From Camillea tinctor (Eukaryota > Ascomycota > Sordariomycetes > Xylariales > Xylariaceae): DNA of 64,000 nt. A model generated the notes under the pieces. It searched no databases, was not told the DNA's origin, and saw only the letters and a program-made list of their open reading frames with translations. The position numbers and the translations under genes were made by a program. Below are positions 1-9,513 of this stretch, one piece after another. How positions within the stretch are numbered: the stretch's first letter is position 1; each line of letters opens with the position of its first letter. The DNA lies in assembly GCA_022578605.1 (NCBI GenBank), contig MU394157.1, positions 23,896-87,895 of the forward strand. The letters are read 5' to 3'.

Positions 1-3000
1 TTTTTCTTTCTTGTTACTATTACCTCACCTGCCGCTGTTATCATTATAGGTTAGAAACAAAAATAAGAACAACTTTTTATGTAACTCTCTGCACTGTCAT
101 GACTTCGCAATTCATGTGTGTATATGTGTGTATATTGGGGACAGGGGGGATGAGACGATTATATTAACGAGATAGGAATGATGGGATTCTTCACAATGTC
201 GTACAAGGGGTGAGGAGACTGACAAGGGGCAGAAAATAGGATCTGTACACATGACATTTTGCCTTCTTCAGGTCGTCCTCCCCCACGCTTCATACATATA
301 CGTACATACCACCCCGGCCAGGACCCCGATAAATAGTAGAGCTGGGTAGGGTAGGCGCATACATATGTAGGTAGTCTGTGGATTTCCGGGTGGGCGGTGT
401 GCTCGACTGGCTTCATCCTAGGAAAAGTCAGTGATGGGATGTGCATCACAGACCGCTTAGCAACACCGGGTACGGTATCCGCGAGCGGCGCGGCGTGGAT
501 GTATCTTTGTGTGTGTGTCTCTCCCCATGTGTATGTGTGTATGTAGGTGTGTATGTCTGCTCGCGTTCGATGCATGCACTTATCTACTTTCCCGCAGTGA
601 TCGGCCACAAAAGTGATATTTCTCATCTTGTCGTTTTTTACTTCCCTTCCTTGACACTTGCCACTATAACAAGATGGCTCTGAGGATTACTAAGTTTGTC
701 GTGCCCCCCTCCCACCCTCTCCTTCTCCTGTTTGTCAAGAAGGAGTTGCAGGACGCAGGGCTGACGTTTGTCGGTATTATGCAATGTTTTAGCAGACGTA
801 TACCACATACACCTATGGGAAGTTCCAAGCGGGTAATATACTACAAAAGGAAATCTAATCGTGATAGAGGCTGTCGCCCGGAGTGGTCTACGACAACACG
901 TAATGATCATTTTTATGAGACCGAAATGCTAAACACTATATTGAAGACACGAGGCATAGTAAGGGAGGAAGAACGCTAGGACGTGTGACCAAGATCAGAC
1001 TCTGGCTGCTTTAGATTTAATACAAAATGCATTTATATTGATTTTGAAATTTGTATAATATGCCTTCAATGATGGATCCAAATCCTCGATACTAATAAGG
1101 ACATTTACTCAGAGAAATTTATGCATCACGCACCATTCTGAATTATCTACCGTAAGTTATACACTAATCTTAAATCGGACATATATGACTTTTTTATTTA
1201 CACACAAGTATTCAAATTGTGTCACTGGAGATAACATATAATATATGCCTTTTTGAGGCACATACATAACAATGTACACATAAGAGCCCCCCTATTATAT
1301 CAATAGGATGTTCTTGGCGTCTGCAGTCTTATTTGTATAGATGTTAGGAGTCTATATACCTATGTTGCTTTCCGGATTAAAGGACCTATGGCACCCATAG
1401 GAGGCTGAACGTTATTAATATAAGCTGACAACAGGGGAAACACAGCATTTTAACATCCGCCCAATCTGAACAAATACCCCCAAACCTAGGACTTTCCCTT
1501 GTTTTTTTTTTCCTTCTCCGCTCGGCCGAGCCCGTGATAATAGAGCAAACCGTCCCATTATGGGGGTATTCAACCCGACGGGGTGGCCACCTGAGACCCT
1601 ATATTGCCACTTCACGTGAGCCTGGGCATGCACTCCTACTGCAACATAAAGGACCCAAGGACCGGGATATCCCATCCAAACCGCAGATACGGCACCAGAA
1701 ATAAAACCTCTGTCGTATACGGGCATGTATATGCACGGAAGAGCGAATATCCGCTGTCAATATGTATTCCGCGCCCCTTTCCCTTCCTTTCCGCCCCGAG
1801 ACAGGTCTCGTGCTGCTGTCTTAAAAATTCCTACAGCTCCGCACGTGGTTCGGTATATGCGGCAGCTTCCCGCTTCCCCTGTGTGTATATGTCTTACTCG
1901 ATATAGGTTAGGTAGTGTAGAGTAGTTTGGGTATTACGAGGAATTCGCCAACAGATGCCCTACATAATGCCCCCCGTTCCCCCCCTCCCTCTCAAACCAT
2001 CTTCCCCTCCTTTACCATTTTGACTGTCTGCCTACATGCATTTTCTCGCAGCTTAGATGAGACGCAAGTCGCAATCTTTCTTTCTCTTGAGTTACCACGC
2101 ACCCCCCACGGGCGTCTGCATGTATGCAGCAGTAACCTGCCGCTGTCATGTCACATACCAATGAATCACTGACAGCACTGCGGTGCGAGAAATGAATCGA
2201 TTATGCGGACAGGATGTTCCTTGTAAGAAGAGTGCCCAAGAAGTATATCTATTGGTCATTGATTAATTTTCGGCATTGAAACTGCCCTTGTAGAATTATC
2301 CTTTCTACTGACCGGACTTTATAGGCAATTGCTGACGACATAGGATTTTCGGAACCGAAGTAGAGAAGCAATGAAATATAATGGTCACCCTGTTTGGATG
2401 TATGTAAGGGATATGCATACGTTATATGTAGATTCTCGAAGCGTTTCCGTAATCCCTGATATAGGATATAGACCGAATATTAGTCAGATATAGAAAATGA
2501 TAGCCTTGTGCTCACGACCGAGATCAACAATTTGTGATAAGCAGAACTACTTTACAACATAGCCCAGAGAAGTAATGCTAGGAACCTGATTGGGTAGAAT
2601 AGGGCGCTTCTATGGATTAATTTTACGAATCAACAAACTTATTCTGTCATCGAACAAGTTGCTTATTAGTGATAATACGTTTAATGTTGCAATGAATCGC
2701 TAGCATCCCTTCGAAGCGCCCTTCACTGAAGGATTTCTGCACTGATCGATAGAATGGAAGGAATATTCTTGGGAAATGATTAGTTGGCGTGTGCATATGT
2801 TTTAGAGAAGAGGAAAAATATATTCCCCCCGGAACCGTGGATAGCAATATGCAAAACTGATTTGGACATCACTATTGCCTTTGATTATCTGCGTTTGGAA
2901 GTTTGAGTCATAAATGTGTGTTATTTTTGTCTTGGGCTATAGAAACTGTTCGTCTCCAAGTAATACTAGATGTTTATATAGTCAAATTAGTCTGACACTA

Positions 3001-3423
3001 CTGCTATGACACATAGGAATGTGTTAACTAGTATGTTCGTAAGTTGATAAGTTGGATGAAACATAAGACGTTGATACAAGACAGGAAACTTGCCCTATCC
3101 ATATGTTCTCGCCAAATTATATAGCAGTATAGGATTTGTCAACATACACCCCCCCCCCTCTTCTAGTACAATTATTTCTCTTGCGTTGAATCATTTTATA
3201 AGATCCTTCTTAGGATAGAAAGCTCCCGCAACAAAATTTCATAATCTCTCTCTGTAATAAAGGAGCATTGAATGCCTATTATAAGATAATATATCCATCG
3301 CATCGCCTTTCAGATGTACAACTCTTAAGGTGTGCTTTCGACCTGACCAATATCCCCAAACGCCATCCATGACTGGGGGGCCCCTGATATCTCAAAACTG
3401 GGTTCAACTTTCCCGAATATGAG
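1..3423. other. Intergenic, no gene recognised
   Basis: No open frame here shows a recognisable domain, sensible splice sites or gene-like codon use. The longest frames (about 155, 103 and 101 codons) are low-complexity or interrupted. There are short TG-rich stretches around 113-140 and 509-550 and a run of ten C near 3149. The right end is the 3' side of the zinc-cluster regulator, which ends at 3424. Confidence 0.6.
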
Positions 3424-5066
3424 CTACGGCGCCGTATACGGTTCCTTAGAAACGTCTTGAGACGCTCTGTTATCCTTCACTTGGCTCATAGGCCACTGCA
3501 TCCATTGCGAGTACTCGTCACCAAGTCGCTCGTTAATCCTAGGGATTATGTGTTCCATCCAGCCATCCATAAACCAGCATTTGTGTACGACTTTGAACAA
3601 GACAGCGAAATAGGCTAATATTAAGAGGGACAAGGGGTTATTCCGCTGCAGAGAGGCCTGGAACGGAATCTGCATCCGATACAACCAGCCGAAGACGTGC
3701 ACATCATTTGGCGAGCCGCTGCACTTGCCGTTGCTGTCGCCATAGTTAGCCTCGTAGATAGTCGTAAGCGCATCGAAGGCCTTGAGGCAAACTGTCGCAT
3801 CTGGATCCTCGCTTGTGGCAATGAGATGGCGCACCTCGCTAACTGGGCGCTCCCAGTCGAGTCGTGGGAATCCCTCGGTCAGATAGGCCGGGGTTGGATT
3901 TGGCTCTGGCTCTGGCTCATCATCGGATTTTGGGCCCAGCGGCTCCATCAGCCCGGAGAACAGCGTCTGTGAGTCTATCAACTCCCGTATCAAGCGTACC
4001 CCGTGGATAAGCAGTGGGTAAGGCCCAGATGAATTGTCGTCGAGTTTACAGACAAGAAGATCGTCGGGTCCAGTGGGTCCGGTCGCAAAGCTACAATAGC
4101 AGACGAGGGTAGCAGAAACATATAAAGCCCCAACGTTTTCAGCTGTAGGGCTAGTTACGGCCGTCGTGAACCCACTGAGACCGGCCGCAGCATGCCGGTC
4201 CGCAAGCATTGTGTAATATTGCGCCTTTCCCTCATTGACTCGGAGGCGGGATAGGTGATGCCCTGCTATAGCCAAAGAGAAATGAAGGACGAAATGATGT
4301 CTGAGGCCTATCTGGGGGACGTTGACGCTCCAGAATTTGAGGATCGGATCATCGTGGGGCGCGTCACCACAGAATGTGCGAGCTGTAGCGGACACGAATT
4401 GGAGCGATAACTCAGCATCTGATGTATCCCAAGGGCAGTCGCTCGAGCTGGTTTCTGACGGGGCTGGTGTGGAAATATTCGTAGGTGTAGGCGAGTTAGT
4501 TGAAGGACTTTGGCTCATGTCAACATCACGGGAGGTGCTACCACCGCCACTCCTGTTGTTGGTCCAATTTTTCCGAGGACGTCCTCGACTCCGACGTGAT
4601 GGGACGGAGTTCACAGCTGGTGGCGGGCAAATGGGAATAGGTTCAGAATGGGAGTCAGCCGTTATACGTGTTGTTCCAAAACTGCAGACAAGGCCAAATC
4701 GAACGCAGTTGAGACATGCCGGTTTCTCTTCATTGCACTGATGCCATCAGAAAACTAAACAACAAAACAATAATAGCTCTAGTGAGACGAAATAGAGTGC
4801 CTGAGAAGAGAAAACGGAGAGATTGGTTGTGGGGAAGTTGTGTGATGTAAGTAGGATAGGTTGATATTATATAACAAGTGACTTTAACTACCTTAACCTT
4901 GCGAATCTTGCACATAGAACATCCGTTCCCTGGTAAATATTAATAATTATCGTTTTAGTTTAGGGGTCAGAACAATTTAGTATGGACTAGGCTTACTTGA
5001 TTTGCGGTGTGGCCGTCTCGTCCTCGATGGCGCCGGTGGCTCGAGAGGAGATCCTTCCAAAGGCAT
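3424..5066 (-). CDS. Zn2Cys6 transcription factor, Upc2-like, with AT-hook
   Basis: Three exons: 5066-4997, 4929-4892 and 4737-3424, giving 473 residues. The fungal binuclear zinc cluster has C27, C30, C37, C44, C47 and C54 in the canonical C-x2-C-x6-C-x6-C-x2-C-x6-C spacing and lies downstream of a basic RRPHRKSRNG stretch. It is assembled from all three exons. An AT-hook-like RGRPRK sits at 87-92, followed by a Ser/Thr/Pro-rich linker. The remainder resembles the regulatory half of sterol-uptake-control (Upc2-like) regulators, notably the NPLSLLILAYFAVL segment and the Trp-rich stretch after it near the C-terminus. Family knowledge: such proteins are nuclear DNA-binding activators. The Upc2 link and any sterol role are inferred. 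It is divergent to the RTA1-like gene with a 502-bp shared promoter. The start is the first ATG in frame upstream of the cluster. Confidence 0.92.
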
Positions 5067-5568
5067 GGTTTAGGTCTATCTCTCTACGTGGTATGTGTAT
5101 GGGAGGAATGGAGCTGGCAACATAGTTTGCACCGAGTACGAAAAATGATTCTAGTTAACGGGTTTCATTGGAAAGACACCGCATTTATTATGCAACACTT
5201 TGGTTGATTCGTCACGCTCCTCCTTCTGCTAGTCCGAAACAAGCCTTTAGTGGGGTCTCCAACAAGATCAAATACGAAAAATAAAACTGATTCTCTATAC
5301 CCTGTACTACTATCAAGTACGAATAATCTAACCTAGTACGTTAGATTCGGTGGTATATACTATAGTCTTATCTAAAAATAATGCCCACCGCTGTACCGCC
5401 TCATAGATGGTATACATTAAGGCTATATATATATGTCACCTTGAATGAACTTCACTCGCTATCTATTCTTACACGGACCTTTTTACTTGACGAACTTCAG
5501 AATTCTCACCATCGCCCGATATCCTCATTCCTCGTTTCATTCTTATTTGCCAATTACATTCGCCTATC
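5067..5568. promoter_or_regulatory. Shared divergent promoter of the regulator and the RTA1-like gene
   Basis: 502 bp separate the two start codons. The 10-mer TACGAAAAAT occurs exactly at 5137-5146 and 5273-5282, and a one-mismatch copy (TACGAATAAT) lies at 5318-5327, all in the same orientation. The word overlaps partly with the TCGTATA-type element bound by Upc2 proteins in yeasts but does not match it exactly. A binding role is inference. Confidence 0.5.
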
Positions 5569-6470
5569 ATGAACACCGGTGATGGCCCCTTTGGGCCCGT
5601 GGTAAACGGTACTCAAATCGTATTTTTCGAATATCGTCCGAATGAAGCTGCCGGTTATGCCTTTCTCGCCTTATTTGGCATAGCTGCGCTAGTTCATCTA
5701 TTCTTCATCCTCCAGCTACGGGCATGGTTTTGCATTGCTCTTTTCCTTGGCGGTATCTGTAAGTTGAAATCCCACCTGGATTTCTCGTCGCGATATTTCT
5801 AGCTAACAACATGAAACTAGCCGAGACGTTCGGTTACTATGGTCGAGCTAGAGCTTCTAAAGACCCGTCCCAAGTCGGTCCCTTTATCCAGCAAAATCTT
5901 CTCATTCTAGTTGCAGCCCCATTTCTCGCCGCCTCAATTTACATGAGCCTTGGGAGGCTTACAGTCGGTCTTGGTGCACAGCGACATAGTGTTATTAGCG
6001 TGCGGTGGATGACCAAGATATATGTTCTTGTCGACATTGGCTGCATTGGGAGTCAGTTTGTCGGTTCTATTATACCCGCTTCCGGCGACCCTGACGCGAT
6101 CAAAAATTCAAGAATAATCCTTATAGCCGGTCTAATCGTTCAGCTCTCTGCCCTATCTCTATTCATATTCACGTGCTGGCACGTCCACACCCGGGTAAAG
6201 CGTAACCCGCCAGATATGCTTCTCGAGAACCCGGCACTCCAGTGGGAGAAATATTTTTGGGCTGTCGAGGGCATGACTGGTTTGATGCTCATACGAAGTA
6301 TGGTCCGGTCCATCGAGTATCTCCAGGGAGAAGGTGGTTTCGTCATATCACACGAAGTGTTCATCTATCTTTTCGATGCGGTTCCTATGCTACTTATCAT
6401 GGTTATTTTAGCAGTCGTTCACCCTGGGAGGCTAATCCGGCAGGTCCGCGGATTTAAAGCCCTTCAGTAA
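5569..6470 (+). CDS. RTA1-like seven-helix membrane protein
   Basis: Two exons, 5569-5758 and 5821-6470, with a 62-nt intron (GTAAGT...CTAG) that falls inside the family motif, giving 279 residues. After splicing the junction reads GGISETFGYYGR, the conserved GG-x2-E-x2-GY-x2-R element of the RTA1-like family. The N-terminal region carries YRPNEAAGYAF just before the first helix. Seven hydrophobic segments can be counted, ending before a short basic C-terminus (HPGRLIRQVRG). Family knowledge: RTA1 of yeast gives resistance to 7-aminocholesterol when overproduced, and RSB1 affects sphingoid-base release, so these are plasma or endomembrane proteins of lipid stress. The exact substrate is unknown. 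It is divergent to an Upc2-like regulator, which fits co-regulation by membrane-lipid status (inference). Confidence 0.93.
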
Positions 6471-7403
6471 TTTTTTTATTTTTATTTTTATTTTTCTATT
6501 TATTATCTTTCATTTGTCATATACATATTGAAGTTTCGATTATCCCGTCGATTAGATGGGGTTGAGTAGATGGCACGGGGATACATTAGACATCTTGTGT
6601 AATTGATACATGTACACTAAAAAGGGAGGTGGCATACGTGGGGTCTGGTGGGATGGGGTCAATTCTACGGAGTATACGAAAAATCGACATCCAATCAGAA
6701 TGAGTGGGTCTCCCGAACTAGGTAGTTTTATAAATTTGGGCTGTTAAGCTTAAGTTCCAAGTAACCAACCAACCTGCGGGACATCACAAAACAAGGGAGC
6801 TAAAAGGGGCGAAGTATTGATACAACTTTTTCTCAAGCCAGGGCATCGAATATTTGTCCTGAAATGGGAGGTCTGGACGATTGACATTGTGGTGAGATAG
6901 CTAAAAGGGAGAAAAAACTTGTTGTTAGCTCCGTTTGAGTCATGATTGATTTAGACGTTCAGTGTGGTAATAGGTACTTTCCAATGACTCGTTCCCTAGC
7001 AATTGGTGAAGAAAAAAAGAATGTATACCGGGGCGGGTCTGCGATTTTTACTCGCCATCATCAAGGGGGTAAGTGTGAAGTGCATAACTTTGAAGTTGGT
7101 CGGCGCCTTCAGAGAAGTGGCAAGTATACCGGTTGTTCAAAAAAAAAGTAAAATAAGCTATGAATTCAAAATATCCTTCGAATTTTATGAACTTAGCTAA
7201 AACTGCTTTTACACAAAAGAAAGAAAAGGGAAGAAAGAAAGAAAGAAAGAAAAGAAAAGATGGGACATATCGACCAATTACTCGTCGAAAGAGCAATACA
7301 CTTTCCTGTACACCATCTTCGAAAGTGATGATTGCACGAATTGAATAGGTAGTTATGAATTATATGGAGACAATTTCAAAACTGACTGGACAATCTCACT
7401 CCT
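6471..7403. other. Intergenic between convergent genes
   Basis: Contains the 3' side of the RTA1-like gene (T/A-rich run just after the stop) and of the hydrolase gene. There is a TACGGAGTA word at 6666-6674 that runs into TATACGA at 6673-6679. No coding frame is supported. Confidence 0.6.
7214..7260. repeat. GAAA-type purine microsatellite
   Basis: Imperfect (GAAA)n tract made only of A and G, intergenic. Confidence 0.8.
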
Positions 7404-9513
7404 TTATTGAACAACGATACGCGCGCGCCCGAGGTTGCTCACCCTCGCAAAAGGCGTCGTGTGGTTGCCCTCGCGCTGAGACGTGACCCTCACCACGGGG
7501 AAATACGTGCCAGGGGTATCGTACTGGTGTTGAACCCGCGTGAAGGCCGTGCTCCCGCAGCCTGAGCACGACATATTCGCATAGTCCCCGAGGCCCAGTG
7601 GATCCCATTCGATCGAGACGACCTCCCCAGTCCCGGGAGGAACCTCCGCATATACCTCGAAGGTAACGAGAGTACCGGCAGCTGCTTCCACCTTATCGGA
7701 GTTGTTCGATAGCAGGGAGACCGTGGCCTGGATGCCGTATCTGTCTTCTGCATTTGCGGACACCTTGATTTGGCTCTCCTCTACCGAATAGGTTGTCGAA
7801 TTTGGAGGCAAGGTATCCTTCTCGACCCACTGGGCCAGGTCACGTAGTGCTTGCTGGAGCATGCCCCAATAATCTACGCCTATGGCCCCTTTGTTCTCGT
7901 CTTCTAGGGTGTTATGGTCGGCGTTCTCATTATACCACAGCCGATAGTTATCGCCAAAAGCATCCCCGAGCGCGCTCCGCACTTGGCTCTTGTACCAGTC
8001 CGCATGCCATGGAAATGCATCGCTGTCCATCAGCGTATCGACTACTATGACCTTGGCCATAATATTTCCTGTGTTAGTACCACCACCACTTGCGCTTTTT
8101 GCGATGCTTGGCGCTACCTCTGGGCTGCGCTGAATGTAGATCGGATTTCCGTTTTCATCACGGAATTGGTCAAAGCCATAGAAACCACTGCGAGATGGTA
8201 CCTGATGGTGGTGGTACGTGGTTAAGGCGATGAGCCAAGTATTGTCTATAGTAACTTTGCAAGTGTTATTGATTGCGTCGATTATAGTCGAGTCGTTAGT
8301 GTCGTCGAGGTGCAATAACTGTTCCGTGACGTTAAGGCCACCAGAGAGTTCCCCTATCCTGGTTGGCGCATTGCCACAATAGAGTGTGTAGTCTAGCCCA
8401 CGAATATCATTGAATTCCGGGAATGTTTCGAAAGCGATGACTTGTGAACCATTTGCTGCTTGAGATAGGCTTTTAACGGAGAGAGTCGAGTTGATCAAAT
8501 AACCACGTAGAAAATCCCCAAGTGCTGATGCTTCAGTTCCTGCATAACCGGGCAATGTCCAAAAAGCATCCCTGTACGTTGGATCGAGAGTCTTCCAATT
8601 ATCCATCAGTAATGTCAAGGTTGTTGAACCACCAACATAATAAAAGTCCTTCCAGGAGTGGAAGGGTATACCCATTAAGGTTGCTTCCTTGAGGATGCTC
8701 GCCTCTAACTCATTAAGACCAGTATAGGGGTCGCCGCTGCCACCAGGTCTGACAGCGTCAATTATCCCAGCAGATTTTGGTTTCAATACCAGACCTGCTA
8801 GAGCGCGGATACAGAAGCTGAGAGGTATGGAAACCGGAACTGCTTGGACATATGGAACTGCACCATTCCAGACTCCTATGGTGTTCTCGATAGCTCCAAC
8901 CGTCTTGTAAGAACCCCCACTCCCCCCCCAGATATAGCCATATATGTCTTCAGACGGCAGCCCATAGTACTTCGAAGCAACAGTTCGCGAAAACTTCGCT
9001 GCTGCAGCGTCAGAGCCGTAGCCTGTTTGGCCCTCACTCTGTACCCAATAAGCTCCACTGTCGACGGCAAAGCTTAGGTCTTCATCCGATGCATCTGCCG
9101 TCAATGATGGATAAACGAATTGGAAGAACCGACCGTCCCATCGGTCCTTTGGTGGAAGATAGACTCTCAGGGCGATACCAGATTTATTAAAATGTGCAGA
9201 AACTTTATGATGTGGGAATGGCGACGATTCCTCAGTCTCAGTGTCCACAATAACATCATTATAATCAGGATCAATGCAGTCCAGAGTAATGAATGGAGGA
9301 CCATCAGGCGCGGAAGGCACACAATCGGTCGAGCGTACGTGAATACTCGCTGCACTAGCTATCAAGAGCCAATAAACAAGTACAGCACTAAGATAAGTAG
9401 TTTTCCCAAGTGTCCTATATAAATTAGTCAGTTTTCTTCCCTCTGGATATCTAATTGTAAAGTTGAGGGAGAAGGTTTAGTTACCAAGTTACTGGACCTC
9501 GTGACATCGCCAT
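7404..9513 (-). CDS. Secreted alpha/beta-hydrolase-like protein with C-terminal PKD-like domain
   Basis: Two exons, 9513-9485 and 9414-7404, with a 70-nt intron, giving 679 residues. The long frame lacks an ATG at its 5' end. Joining it to a 29-nt exon supplies one and yields a signal-peptide-like start with the hydrophobic stretch YLSAVLVYWLLIASAAS. A nucleophile-elbow-like GGSGGS puts the likely catalytic serine near residue 175. Candidate acid and His lie later, in VVDTLMDSDAF and NENADHNT. About the last 110 residues have the look of a PKD/beta-sandwich domain (VSIEWDPLG ... YDTPGTYFPVVRV). Many N-x-S/T sites fit secretion. The substrate is unknown: a polyester, carbohydrate-ester or plant-polymer hydrolase are all possible. 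The tannase CS-D-HC signature is not seen. Confidence 0.8.

Noticed and set aside
159..626. 155-codon minus frame at the left edge
   Set aside because: His/Thr/Tyr runs come from a TG-rich repeat; no domain or splice support.
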